NCBI GenBank assembly: GCA_927911235.1
Contig: CAKMOY010000207.1
Coordinates: 1-38,179 of the forward strand
Direction: 5' to 3'
Source: an uncultured Moraxella sp.
GTDB lineage: Bacteria > Pseudomonadota > Gammaproteobacteria > Pseudomonadales > Moraxellaceae
DNA: 38,179 nucleotides
In this document: in pieces, positions 24,775 to 32,528 of the stretch
Layout: the number at the start of each line of letters is the position of its first letter
Position numbering within the stretch: the stretch's first letter is position 1
Position numbers and translations under genes: made by a program
Notes under the pieces: generated by a model
The model's input: only the letters and a program-made list of their open reading frames with translations
The model's database searches: none
Told to the model about the DNA's origin: nothing

Positions 24775-26559
24775 TTATGCAATTTTTAAAATCGTTTTTA
24801 GCACGCTACTTTCGGTCAAAACCTCAAACACTTCATCAAGACCGCTTGCGTGAATGCCATTAGGATAGCGTTCTTGTAGTACCTTGACCGCCAAGCTCCA
24901 ATCCGCTCCGAGTGCTTCTAGGCGTGGTTTTAATTGCTTGGCGATGTCCACTTTGGATAGGACAGGCTCGGCAATCACTCGCTCATAACGGCTTTGTTCT
25001 ACGCTTTGTGTGCCTTTTTTGGGCATATACAGCGTGTTATCATTGTCAAGTACCGTATCGTTGTGCTTATAGGGGTCAAGTTTGCCATCAAACGGCAGAG
25101 CCTTGGCTTTGCGTTTGGCTTCGGCTTGTTCAAGCGTATCTGTCCCCATAGCGATTTTTTGAAGTTCTTTGGCGTGGGTTTGGGCTTTGGTGTCATTGTG
25201 AGCCTTATAGCCTTGACCCACGATGACGGCATTTTCACGAAAGCCCATCTCATCAAATAGCACTTCTGGCACAGCCACCCAATTCTCGCCAACACCATCT
25301 ACCGTCGGTACACAGACCCTAGCACCGTCCACTTCCCACGGATTTTGGGCAACCAGCACCTTTTGTCCGACAAGTACAGGCAATGCCGACACATCATAAA
25401 CTTTGCCTTTGTAGCGAATTTCAAGCTCTGGGGTAACTTTGGCTTCTTTTGGCACAGACAGAGCGAGCGATTTGCAATAGTCGGCTGGCGGGGCAATGAC
25501 AAGTTCGTCCGACTTTATCTTTTGCCACGCTTTATAGCGGGTTAAACCATGCCGTGAATGAATGGCTTGGCTGTTAAAATAACGAAGCCACTTATCACAC
25601 AAGGCATTTAGGGTATCAATGTCATTCACTTCCACAAACTTTAAGCCACTCTCAAAATGTGTTTCTACAATGTCGTTGGCTTTTTCCACTTGCCCTTTGG
25701 CTCGTGGGTTGTTAGGCTTATTGATTTGCACCACCACATCTAGGGCTTGGCATAAGGTCTTAAAAGCCGAGCTGGTGTTGGCAGAGCCAGGGTCTAGCAT
25801 AACCATCTTTGGTACACCACGGATAGGGTCTTTGCCAATGTCAGCCTTGGGCGACATCATACGAATAAAAAAGTCGCACAAATTTGCCGAAGTCTCCCCA
25901 CCAAAATAATAATGACAATACACCGCCCCACTGGTATGGTCTGTACCTGTGTATCGCCACACACGGTCATTGATGATTTTGACAACATTGGCGGGCTTGT
26001 TTTTATAAAATTCGTCGTGGCTTGCGACACGAAGTCCTGTATCTTTACCCGCTCGTGGCAGGTAATACAAAATGCACAAACTGGGGTCAATTTGCCACAG
26101 ATGATTTGGGTGTAGGCTTTTCATAGACACCACGGGGGCAGGCTCTAACAGTTGGTCTGGGTGCAGATGATAGGCTTTTAGCCCACGCACAATCGCCCCC
26201 ACCGACAATGCTGTGCCGTCTGTGTGGCACGCCTGTATCATGCCATTGGCACGAAGCATCATTACCGCTCGCTCCACCGTCATAATGCGTTTGCCATTTT
26301 TTCGCATACCCTCCATCACCACGCTACTGATGAGTTTGGCATCATCAAGGGTCAAAGTCATCTCGCCTTTATCACTTCTTGCTTTGCGAGTGGGCTTCAC
26401 CGCTACGCTTTCTAGCTTGCGATACAGTGTTGAGACGCTCATACCCAGCTCGTCCGCTTTGGTTTGTAGATAGCGTGATTTTTCGCCATGCCCTAGGTTT
26501 TGGGCGGTTTTGGCGATTTCGCCTAGGCGTTCTATCAATACTGGATTGTCGGTTGCCAT
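24775..26559 (-). CDS. DDE transposase A (Mu/BcepMu type)
   Basis: 594 aa. An N-terminal DNA-binding region (residues 1-150) with helix-turn-helix motifs is followed by an rve-type DDE core: Asp158 (W-Q-I-D-P), Asp256 (V-M-L-D-P-G-S) and Glu292 (G-Q-V-E-K-A-N). A Mu-type C-terminal beta barrel and B-interacting tail follow. It catalyses integration and replicative transposition, acting on the end sites near 607-642 and 37530-37566. The gene is uninterrupted. Confidence 0.94.
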   Translation of the reverse strand: MATDNPVLIERLGEIAKTAQNLGHGEKSRYLQTKADELGMSVSTLYRKLESVAVKPTRKARSDKGEMTLTLDDAKLISSVVMEGMRKNGKRIMTVERAVMMLRANGMIQACHTDGTALSVGAIVRGLKAYHLHPDQLLEPAPVVSMKSLHPNHLWQIDPSLCILYYLPRAGKDTGLRVASHDEFYKNKPANVVKIINDRVWRYTGTDHTSGAVYCHYYFGGETSANLCDFFIRMMSPKADIGKDPIRGVPKMVMLDPGSANTSSAFKTLCQALDVVVQINKPNNPRAKGQVEKANDIVETHFESGLKFVEVNDIDTLNALCDKWLRYFNSQAIHSRHGLTRYKAWQKIKSDELVIAPPADYCKSLALSVPKEAKVTPELEIRYKGKVYDVSALPVLVGQKVLVAQNPWEVDGARVCVPTVDGVGENWVAVPEVLFDEMGFRENAVIVGQGYKAHNDTKAQTHAKELQKIAMGTDTLEQAEAKRKAKALPFDGKLDPYKHNDTVLDNDNTLYMPKKGTQSVEQSRYERVIAEPVLSKVDIAKQLKPRLEALGADWSLAVKVLQERYPNGIHASGLDEVFEVLTESSVLKTILKIA

Positions 26560-26583
26560 TGTTTTGACCCTTATGATTGTTTA

Positions 26584-27486
26584 TTACACTTCGTCTTCTG
26601 AATAATCAAAAGGCAACGGCATATCTTGATCATCCGCTCCCATAGGCTCATCTTTTAGCCAAACAGGGACTTCGCCTGTTGGAGCGTCCGTTGGTAGCAG
26701 GTATTGCCCACGCAGGATTTCACAGTCTAGGATAAGCTGATTGATAGCCCCTACCATCAGAGCGGTATGGTCGCTTCCGTGTGCTTCTTTGTGAGCGACA
26801 AAGCCGTCAAAGATGTCTTTTAACTTACTAATCTCGGAGCGAGCCGATACCTCTGCACTTGCCAGCTGTGCCGATAATTCACGAGCGACATCGGCAGGTT
26901 TGGGCTGTTTGTTTTTATTTTTGGCAAGTTTTTCGGCAAGCTCATCAATCTTGGCATTTTTCTCGCTCATTACCTTGTCTTTGGCTTTGCTATCCTCACG
27001 GGCTTCTCGCAGGGCTAGGCGTAGCTCTTTGATGGTCATTCTGTCCACATCGTCCAGCTTATTACCGTTAATATCGCCACCTTCGGCAAGCTCCACTAGG
27101 GTGTCGTCATCTTCTACCAAAAGCTCAAGCAGTTTGGATTTACCAAGTGTGATAAGTTTGGGCTGAGCTTTTTGCATTTGTGGGGTGGCAAAGCGTTTGG
27201 TGGCGTTCATCAATCTTGCCACTTCGGTCTTTTTAATGCCAAATTCTTGCTCCGCTAACTCAACAAAACGACCGTGTTCAGTATGTTCTTTTAGGACAAT
27301 CAACGCCTTGCCAAGCTCAAACATACCCTCTAAGGTTTTGACAACCGCTTGGCGACCTCGTTCAATCCAAGTGGCTTCGTTATACACCTCGCCATTACCC
27401 CATTGCTCCATCACCTGCATACTGTGCAGGGCTTGTTGGTTAATGACATCAGCGGTGATGACTTCTACGCTTGTGGCTTCACTCAT
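26584..27486 (-). CDS. Early coiled-coil protein (DUF3102-like)
   Basis: 300 aa. Residues 35-110 resemble the DUF3102 / ParB-like phage early proteins: G-R-Q-A-V-V-K-T-L-E-G-M-F-E-L-G-K-A-L and F-G-I-K-K-T-E-V-A-R-L-M-N-A. Residues 150-200 form a charged coiled coil (R-E-A-R-E-D-S-K-A-K-D-K). The C-terminus is acidic. Immediately upstream of the transposase gene; exact role unknown. Confidence 0.7.
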   Translation of the reverse strand: MSEATSVEVITADVINQQALHSMQVMEQWGNGEVYNEATWIERGRQAVVKTLEGMFELGKALIVLKEHTEHGRFVELAEQEFGIKKTEVARLMNATKRFATPQMQKAQPKLITLGKSKLLELLVEDDDTLVELAEGGDINGNKLDDVDRMTIKELRLALREAREDSKAKDKVMSEKNAKIDELAEKLAKNKNKQPKPADVARELSAQLASAEVSARSEISKLKDIFDGFVAHKEAHGSDHTALMVGAINQLILDCEILRGQYLLPTDAPTGEVPVWLKDEPMGADDQDMPLPFDYSEDEV

Positions 27487-27520
27487 TTTTGATACCTTTT
27501 GCTTTGGTTAATTTTTTTTT

Positions 27521-27544
27521 AAAAATCCCGACATCGGGATTTTT
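27521..27544. terminator. Perfect 11-bp hairpin with flanking A/T runs
   Basis: AAAAATCCCGA and TCGGGATTTTT flank a 2-base centre and end in T runs on both strands. It lies between two early genes, so it would act as an attenuator or partial terminator in the leftward early operon. Confidence 0.65.
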
Positions 27545-27546
27545 AC

Positions 27547-27840
27547 CTAATAGCCGATACCGACATTGCGTTGGATTTCGTCCATTCTTGCTTTTAGCCG
27601 TTCGTGCTGTTTGCGATAATTTTCAGCGATTTGCAGGGTGCGGATACTGTACGCATAGTTGCCATTGTCCAGTTTTTGCACCAAGCCCTCACTGATTAAA
27701 TCCGCCAAATCACGGCTGACTTGGGTGGGGGTAAATCCTAAGTTATCGGCAATTTCTTTATTGCTAATCCCAATCAAGGGGTGGTTATGCAATGCCTTAA
27801 AAACTTGCAGGATACGAGTGCCTTTACCGCTCATTGCCAT
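27547..27840 (-). CDS. Winged-helix (IclR-like) regulatory protein
   Basis: 97 aa. A helix-turn-helix is clear at residues 20-45 (G-I-S-N-K-E-I-A-D-N-L-G-F-T-P-T-Q-V-S-R-D-L), with a wing after it (G-L-V-Q-K-L-D-N-G-N-Y). Found in BcepMu-type early regions. Its start overlaps the preceding gene by 17 nt. Confidence 0.75.
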   Translation of the reverse strand: MAMSGKGTRILQVFKALHNHPLIGISNKEIADNLGFTPTQVSRDLADLISEGLVQKLDNGNYAYSIRTLQIAENYRKQHERLKARMDEIQRNVGIGY

Positions 27841-28177
27841 CTCCCCAACTGTTTTCCAAATCCATCAATGACAACAGGCGTTCAATGGTGTTTCTATCCT
27901 CGTCATTTAATGAACGATAAATGGACAAAAACCATTGCTCCATCTGGGTTAAATCAGTGGAACGGATACCCAAATCCACTTCATCGCAAGAGCTGTTGTT
28001 ATCAATCAAACCAAGTTCAATGGCGATTTTGTGAGCCTTGCCATATTTGGCTTGTACCGAGCCATTGATGATACGGCTGACATAAGTGGGGTTGTAGCCT
28101 CGTTCATTTGCCCAAGAGACAAAAGTTTTACCTTCTGTGGCAAATTCGGCTTTAAGTTGTTCAACTGTTTTAGCCAT
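27824..28177 (-). CDS. BcepMu gp16-family DNA-binding protein (second copy)
   Basis: 117 aa. Residues 1-55 align with the upstream 65-aa protein (T-V-E-Q-L-K-A-E-F versus T-V-E-Q-V-K-A-E-Y, then a Cro-like helix-turn-helix and A-K-Y-G-K-A-H-K-I-A versus G-H-F-G-R-S-H-D-I-A). The C-terminal 60 residues are extra and end in a helical segment L-N-D-E-D-R-N-T-I-E-R-L-L-S-L. Probably an early regulator or Ner-like factor. Confidence 0.78.
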   Translation of the reverse strand: MAKTVEQLKAEFATEGKTFVSWANERGYNPTYVSRIINGSVQAKYGKAHKIAIELGLIDNNSSCDEVDLGIRSTDLTQMEQWFLSIYRSLNDEDRNTIERLLSLMDLENSWGDGNER

Positions 28178-28195
28178 AATCTTTGTTCCTAAAAA

Positions 28196-28210
28196 CCTTA
28201 TAAAATAAGG
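28196..28210 (-). terminator. Attenuator-like hairpin between the two gp16-family genes
   Basis: CCTTAT and ATAAGG enclose three bases; on the minus strand the hairpin is followed by five T residues. It may reduce transcription past the first early gene. Confidence 0.45.
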
Positions 28211-28258
28211 GGTTGAAGTAGTAAAATGTGCAAATGTGTGCTAGAATATACCGAAATT

Positions 28259-28456
28259 TTAGACACGCATTTCGCCCTGTTTTAAACCAAAAAATACCGC
28301 AATATCGTGCGAACGCCCAAAATGTCCTTTGGCTTGTCCATTAAAGACTTTGTAGACTTCTTGCGGTGTCCAGCCTTGCTCACGAGCAACTTTGGCAATA
28401 GGAATGCCTTTGGCACGGTACTCGGCTTTGACCTGTTCAACGGTTTTGGTAGTCAT
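28259..28456 (-). CDS. BcepMu gp16-family (Ner/Cro-like) DNA-binding protein
   Basis: 65 aa, first gene of the leftward early operon and divergent from the repressor. The helix-turn-helix is about residues 19-45 (A-K-V-A-R-E-Q-G-W-T-P-Q-E-V-Y-K-V-F). The position equals Mu ner, so it probably represses the repressor promoter and tunes early transcription. A good AGGAG lies before the ATG. Confidence 0.82.
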   Translation of the reverse strand: MTTKTVEQVKAEYRAKGIPIAKVAREQGWTPQEVYKVFNGQAKGHFGRSHDIAVFFGLKQGEMRV

Positions 28457-28509
28457 AACAACTCCTGTGGATAAATGTGTGATTTAAGGTAAGTTTGTGT
28501 GATGTGTGT

Positions 28510-28539
28510 ATTTTAATCCGAAAGGATTAAATTTGTCAA
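28510..28539 (-). promoter_or_regulatory. Early promoter with repressor operator
   Basis: The minus strand has TTGACA (28534-28539), 18 bp, then TAAAAT (28510-28515), a near-consensus sigma-70 promoter firing into the early operon. The spacer and -10 hold the perfect inverted repeat TTTAATCC-GAAA-GGATTAAA (28512-28531), the best repressor operator candidate. The repressor gene starts 29 bp away in the other direction. Confidence 0.75.
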
Positions 28540-28567
28540 TAATTTTTTATCAATTTGGGTTAAATTT

Positions 28568-28999
28568 ATGGAAGACTGGGAAAAATTAACCATTGGTCAG
28601 CGGATTTTGGCGATTCGCGGCAAAGAGCCACGCCATTCGTTTGCCAAAAATCTCAACATTGGCACAGCCACATTGCAAAGATATGAGAATGATGAGCGTC
28701 AGCCAGACATAGATTTTTTAACCAAACTTCAAGAGCTGACAGGCTACTCATTAGATTATTTGGTATATGGCAAAGATAGGAATATGGGTAGGGGTGATTG
28801 CCAACCCAATTTGAGCAATGAAGAACAGCTTATTGTAGAAAAGTATCGCATCGCCAACGAACAAGTACGCAAACAGATATTATTGATGCTACTGGCGGAT
28901 AGTCCCAGCATAGGCAACAATGAAGGGGTAACTTTCCAAAATACCGTTCACGGCAGTATCGGTTCACAGGTACAAGCAAAAGGCGATATTTATTTATGA
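28568..28999 (+). CDS. Phage repressor (XRE helix-turn-helix)
   Basis: 143 aa. An XRE domain covers residues 8-65, with F-A-K-N-L-N-I-G-T-A-T-L-Q-R-Y-E-N near 24-40 and L-D-Y-L-V-Y-G near 61-67. A helical oligomerisation region follows, and the end is gly-rich (G-S-I-G-S-Q-V-Q). There is no peptidase domain, so induction is not of the LexA type. Divergent from the Ner-like gene and the first gene of the plus-strand lysogenic operon. Confidence 0.87.
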   Translation: MEDWEKLTIGQRILAIRGKEPRHSFAKNLNIGTATLQRYENDERQPDIDFLTKLQELTGYSLDYLVYGKDRNMGRGDCQPNLSNEEQLIVEKYRIANEQVRKQILLMLLADSPSIGNNEGVTFQNTVHGSIGSQVQAKGDIYL

Positions 29000-29043
29000 T
29001 TAAAAATTGATAAGACCGCCATTTTGGACGGTACAGGAGTGTT

Positions 29044-29502
29044 ATGAATAATAAATTTTACGGCAACATTAACAAGCTCATACAGGCAGGAACAGCCAAC
29101 ATCACACTCAGCACGGCAGGGGAAAGCGTTTGGCAAATGTTTGGGCATTGTAGCGATGATGAGATTTTACAGATACAGGCACAAATGCAAGATGAAATCA
29201 TTGCTTTTGAACGCAAGCGGTTTCAGCTTGTTTTATCCACAGTTGCGGTTGCCTTGATGTATGCTGGCTTATTTTACTTTGATGTTTATCAATGGGTTTT
29301 GGGCAAGGACAGTCTGTGGGGAATGGGTGTGGCGGTGCTTTGTCTTATGGCTTGGGTATCCACAATGGGTAATGCCATCAAACACGACATTGAGCCAAAA
29401 ATAGATAAACTCAAAAAAGACTGTGAATGCCTAGATGACATTCTAAGATACCGTCAATACCTGCTTATCACGAAAAACAACTCAGCCAATCAGGATTTAT
29501 AA
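29044..29502 (+). CDS. Small membrane protein, lysogenic operon
   Basis: 152 aa, AGGAG then ATG. Two transmembrane helices lie at about residues 60-80 (L-V-L-S-T-V-A-V-A-L-M-Y-A-G-L-F-Y) and 95-112 (G-M-G-V-A-V-L-C-L-M-A-W-V), flanked by soluble charged regions. The N-terminus resembles the gly/asn-rich end of the repressor. It lies with the repressor in the same direction, so it is probably expressed in the lysogen. Superinfection exclusion or phage defence is possible; not recognised. Confidence 0.7.
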   Translation: MNNKFYGNINKLIQAGTANITLSTAGESVWQMFGHCSDDEILQIQAQMQDEIIAFERKRFQLVLSTVAVALMYAGLFYFDVYQWVLGKDSLWGMGVAVLCLMAWVSTMGNAIKHDIEPKIDKLKKDCECLDDILRYRQYLLITKNNSANQDL

Positions 29503-29503
29503 T

Positions 29504-29983
29504 ATGAAAAGATTTATCCCCTTATGCTTGCCTTTGCTACTCATCGCCTGTGGCGAACCTAGCACTGACACCACCAAAGAGCCTACCACAAACACAGAAA
29601 CCACCGAACCATCAAAAGAACCCGAAACACCCAAAGCAAACAAACCCACCAAGCCGAGCAGTGAAGACTTTGATAGCCTGCAACTTGCCTATATTCAGCT
29701 TAAACAAGGCACGGTAGATTGCAGAAGCAAAATCGTGGGCAATTATTCTTATTCGGCTTGTCGTTATGTCTCATTAAATGGCAATTCCGCTTGGCAAGTT
29801 TGGTATTATGACACCCAAAAAGACCCACAAAAACGCTATTACGCCTTAAATGGCACGGCTCGTAGCACCTACGAAACACATTTACAGTCCAATGCTGTGC
29901 TTGGCGATTATGAAGCAGGGTTTGGCTTGCCAATGCCTGATGATATGAAATTGGATGAAGTGATTGGAGCGTTTGGCGAGTAA
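29504..29983 (+). CDS. Putative lipoprotein, lysogenic operon
   Basis: 159 aa. It has a lipoprotein signal peptide with lipobox L-I-A-C, so acylated Cys16 is expected after cleavage. Residues 20-55 are a Thr/Pro/Glu/Lys-rich linker (tether), and residues 56-159 a small folded domain with Cys pairs (V-D-C-R-S-K and Y-S-A-C-R-Y). It starts two bases after the previous stop. A surface or periplasmic lipoprotein carried by a prophage suggests superinfection exclusion or host surface change; this is inference. Confidence 0.75.
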   Translation: MKRFIPLCLPLLLIACGEPSTDTTKEPTTNTETTEPSKEPETPKANKPTKPSSEDFDSLQLAYIQLKQGTVDCRSKIVGNYSYSACRYVSLNGNSAWQVWYYDTQKDPQKRYYALNGTARSTYETHLQSNAVLGDYEAGFGLPMPDDMKLDEVIGAFGE

Positions 29984-29986
29984 CCT

Positions 29987-30712
29987 ATGACAAATATGGA
30001 ATTGGACACATTAAAAAATGACAGTCAGGCAATCATTGATGAAGCCATCGCATTATTAAAGCCCAATAAACCCTATCTTAGAAAGTCCTTTGATAATGAC
30101 TTATTGTCCACCAAGGATATTTCCAAATTAAATGGCTATGCCACCAAATTCAAAGAGGGTAAGGAATGGGACTTAGCCATAGAATGCTTGTTTTTGGTTA
30201 AAGAATATGGCTTTTTGGATACCGCTTATCCTGCAAAAACTTTTACCAGATTACCTTATTTTTTATCACAATCTGGACAATTTGACGAAGCCAAACACGA
30301 ATTACAATGGCTCTTAGAAAATGTTCACACTTATGCAAAATCTCGCTCCTACAAGCGTTCGGATAATGAGCCTAAAGCAACACAACAAATCCGAATGCTA
30401 TTTTATACCGAGCTTTTTCTTGCAACAGTTTTTGAATGGTCGGCAAAAATTTTTAAAAAACATAAAGACTTGGATAAGGCAAGCATATTTGAAAAACTAT
30501 CCATTGAATGTTCTGATAGAAGTCAGGCAATCCGTGAAGTCTTAGACCAGTCAAGAAAAACACATCTTACTAATCAAAGAGAGCGGTTAAACTTACCTAC
30601 ACCAACTCATTCAAATAACTCTCCCAGTCAAGGCTGTTTGGGTGTGATTGTATGGTTTGGTATTTTTGGCATTACCGCCAGTTATTTTGCGATAGATAAA
30701 TTCTTATTTTAA
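29987..30712 (+). CDS. TPR-like protein with C-terminal membrane anchor
   Basis: 241 aa, starting 3 bp after the lipoprotein stop. Residues 50-110 look like helical repeats (G-K-E-W-D-L-A-I-E-C-L-F-L-V-K-E-Y-G and S-G-Q-F-D-E-A-K-H-E-L). The last 28 residues form a transmembrane anchor (G-V-I-V-W-F-G-I-F-G-I-T-A-S-Y-F-A). Third member of the plus-strand lysogenic operon. No known family recognised. Confidence 0.68.
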   Translation: MTNMELDTLKNDSQAIIDEAIALLKPNKPYLRKSFDNDLLSTKDISKLNGYATKFKEGKEWDLAIECLFLVKEYGFLDTAYPAKTFTRLPYFLSQSGQFDEAKHELQWLLENVHTYAKSRSYKRSDNEPKATQQIRMLFYTELFLATVFEWSAKIFKKHKDLDKASIFEKLSIECSDRSQAIREVLDQSRKTHLTNQRERLNLPTPTHSNNSPSQGCLGVIVWFGIFGITASYFAIDKFLF

Positions 30713-30722
30713 TTCCAAAAAC

Positions 30723-30750
30723 AAGCCCCCAAGCATAAACTTAGGGGCTT
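30723..30750. terminator. Bidirectional terminator after the lysogenic operon
   Basis: AAGCCCC and GGGGCTT form the outer stem, with inner AAG/CTT pairs. T residues follow on both strands (more on the minus strand). It closes the repressor operon and would isolate it from the late operon. Confidence 0.65.
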
Positions 30751-30753
30751 TGG

Positions 30754-30876
30754 CTATCTAGTAGCTCTGTTCATATCATACCAACAAGACTTGTTTTTAG
30801 CAAATCTTTTTTTGTTGTCATCAAACTGTCCACCCAAGCAATTTTTAAAACGCTTTAAAGGACTTATCACGCCCAT
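30754..30876 (-). CDS. Possible small minus-strand ORF before the terminator
   Basis: 40 aa from ATG 30876. The end reads G-G-Q-F-D-D-N-K-K-R-F-A-K-N-K-S-C-W-Y-D, which looks protein-like, and the bidirectional terminator follows the stop. The start overlaps late promoter P1, so it may instead be a remnant. No homolog recognised. Confidence 0.25.
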   Translation of the reverse strand: MGVISPLKRFKNCLGGQFDDNKKRFAKNKSCWYDMNRATR

Positions 30877-30887
30877 CTTGGCATAAT
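30845..30887 (+). promoter_or_regulatory. Late promoter P1 (packaging and portal operon)
   Basis: The plus strand has TTAAAACGCTTTAAAGGAC (30845-30863), 18 bp, then CATAAT (30882-30887). It is the only plus-strand copy of the motif, and stands before the terminase/portal/F/G genes. No other late promoter is visible for them. Confidence 0.75.
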
Positions 30888-30916
30888 ATCCCCCAAATTT
30901 TAGCATAAGTTTGACA

Positions 30917-31144
30917 ATGAAAATTCTTGACCTTATCACAAACCCACAAACAGGACGGCTGTCGCACACTCGCCTTTGGGCTAATGTGGCAAGCCTGATT
31001 GCCAGCGTTCAATTTGTGCGATTAAACACCACCGACTGGCAATTATGGCTGGTTTATCTTGGGTGTGTTGGCGGTTATGCGGTTGCTCGTTGTCTGATTG
31101 CACAGAGCGGTAGCGTCCTACCCACCAAAGGAGAGAGCCTGTGA
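30917..31144 (+). CDS. DUF2644-like small membrane protein
   Basis: 75 aa from ATG 30917 (a TTG two codons earlier is possible). The start M-K-I-L-D-L-I-T-N-P-Q-T-G-R-L-S-H-T-R resembles DUF2644 proteins of Haemophilus and related phages. Two hydrophobic segments (W-A-N-V-A-S-L-I-A-S and L-W-L-V-Y-L-G-C-V-G-G) suggest a membrane protein; a holin role is plausible but unproven. First gene of the P1 operon, overlapping the next gene. Confidence 0.65.
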   Translation: MKILDLITNPQTGRLSHTRLWANVASLIASVQFVRLNTTDWQLWLVYLGCVGGYAVARCLIAQSGSVLPTKGESL

Positions 31145-31356
31145 GCGACACCATAGACCAAGCCCAAATGCAAAGTGAGCTGATTTTGGAGCACCAAATC
31201 AGACAAGCGACCCAAAAGACAAGTCTACCCACCCGCACCCATTGCATTGACTGTGATGAACCCATTCCGCTTTTAAGGCAACAAAAAGTCGCAGGTTGTC
31301 AAAGGTGTGTGGTGTGCCAAACCCAGTTTGAAACTGGCAAAGCAAGGGGGCAATAA
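31141..31356 (+). CDS. DksA/TraR-type zinc finger protein
   Basis: 71 aa. C-I-D-C...C-Q-R-C (residues 36-39 and 55-58) form the four-cysteine zinc finger of TraR/DksA-like proteins, with P-I-P-L-L-R-Q in the usual place. TraR-like phage proteins bind RNA polymerase. Common in this position in Mu-like phages. Confidence 0.82.
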   Translation: MSDTIDQAQMQSELILEHQIRQATQKTSLPTRTHCIDCDEPIPLLRQQKVAGCQRCVVCQTQFETGKARGQ

Positions 31357-31677
31357 GTGGATAAGACTTTTATTAACATTGATTTTTGGCAACTCGTTGG
31401 TTTTTTATTGTCATTTTTGGGCGTGTGCTGGGGCTTTGGCAAAATGCTCCTTGCTCAGTTTCAAGCCCAGCAAGACGAACGCCAAAAGATGCAAGACAAA
31501 TTATCTGACAAGGTTGAACATTTAGAAACCCTATTTGCCGAACAAAAAGCCGTCTTGCCCGAAAAATTTGTCCTACGAGAAGATTATATCCGTAACCAAG
31601 CCGTCCTAGAAGCCAAAATGGACAGCATTCAAAAAACCTTGACCGACCTGTATAAAATGGAGAGCCAAAGACAATGA
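31357..31677 (+). CDS. DUF2730 protein (Mu gp25-like)
   Basis: 106 aa. An N-terminal membrane helix (residues 9-28, F-W-Q-L-V-G-F-L-L-S-F-L-G) is followed by a long coiled coil with repeated charged heptads. Matches Mu gp25 (DUF2730). May act in lysis or packaging; function not established. Overlaps neighbours closely. Confidence 0.8.
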   Translation: MDKTFINIDFWQLVGFLLSFLGVCWGFGKMLLAQFQAQQDERQKMQDKLSDKVEHLETLFAEQKAVLPEKFVLREDYIRNQAVLEAKMDSIQKTLTDLYKMESQRQ

Positions 31678-31980
31678 ACGAAAAAGCACGCCGCGAAGGT
31701 ATGCGTTGGCATATCATCAATACCCTGCACAAGGCTCGTCCGTACACCACCAGCGAGATTTTTTTTGCTGGATGTGATGTACGGGATTTATGCTGACATT
31801 ACCGCCTTAGAACTTCGTCAGCAACTTGAATACTTATCCAATGCCAGCTTTATCCAACTTACTAAACAGCCCAATGGCATATGGTATGCTGACCTAACTT
31901 ATCAAGGCGTGGACATTGCCGAGCACACCACCGATTGTCCACTGGGGATTGGACGACCTGACAAATACTGGCAATCTTAG
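31675..31980 (+). CDS. Mu gp26-like protein, frameshifted at T8
   Basis: M-N-E-K-A-R-R-E-G-M-R-W-H starts at about 31675 and breaks at the T8 run (31759-31766). With seven T residues the frame continues as E-I-F-L-L-D-V-M-Y and then L-R-Q-Q-L-E-Y-L to a stop at 31980, about 101 aa. It is a small winged-helix type protein, in the position of Mu gp26. A run of eight T could be a phase-variable site or a sequencing error. Confidence 0.75.
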
Positions 31981-31988
31981 GGTATGTT

Positions 31989-32528
31989 ATGGCACAAAGA
32001 AGCAGTGTTGAGCGGTTGCCAGAACCTATCCGCCACGAATTAGAACGCAAACTTGCCGACAATGGCTTTGGCAACTATACCGAACTTGCCGACTGGCTAA
32101 AATCGCAAGGCTATGAAATCAGCCGAAGTGCCGTCCATCGCTACGGTTCAAAAGTACAAAAACGCTTTGCCAGTATCAAAGCAAGCACCGAGGCGGCACG
32201 GCTGATTGCAGAGGGTGCATCTGATGAAGGCGACACTCGCTCGGAAGCACTGATGGCAATGGTGCAGACCGAATTATTTGACGCACTTGTAGAAATTGGT
32301 GATATGGACAATTTGGGGGCGGTTGAGCGATTTAATATGGTTGCCAAAGCCTCCAAAAATATCGCTGCTTTGACTTCGGCAAGTACCAATTTAAAAGAAT
32401 ATCAAGCCAAATTACAAGTCAAAATTGAACAAACCGCCAGCGAAGTTGCCAAAGTGGTTAAAAAAGGCGGGCTGTCTGACGAAACAGCTGACGAAATCCG
32501 CCGTAAGATTTTGGGGATTGGGGAATGA
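31989..32528 (+). CDS. Small terminase subunit (DUF3486, Mu gp27-like)
   Basis: 179 aa. The N-terminal helix-turn-helix (residues 18-55, Y-T-E-L-A-D-W-L-K-S-Q-G-Y-E-I-S-R-S-A-V-H-R split by a linker) is the DNA-recognition domain of DUF3486. Its stop overlaps the large-subunit start (ATGA). Confidence 0.88.
   Translation: MAQRSSVERLPEPIRHELERKLADNGFGNYTELADWLKSQGYEISRSAVHRYGSKVQKRFASIKASTEAARLIAEGASDEGDTRSEALMAMVQTELFDALVEIGDMDNLGAVERFNMVAKASKNIAALTSASTNLKEYQAKLQVKIEQTASEVAKVVKKGGLSDETADEIRRKILGIGE

Noticed and set aside
24994..25260. Plus-strand ORFs opposite transposase A
   Set aside because: Shadow frames with Cys/Leu-rich composition and no ribosome site.
31759..31766. T8 run as a phase-variation switch
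   Set aside because: Eight T in a late packaging-region gene, and many shorter runs are broken too; sequencing error is simpler.
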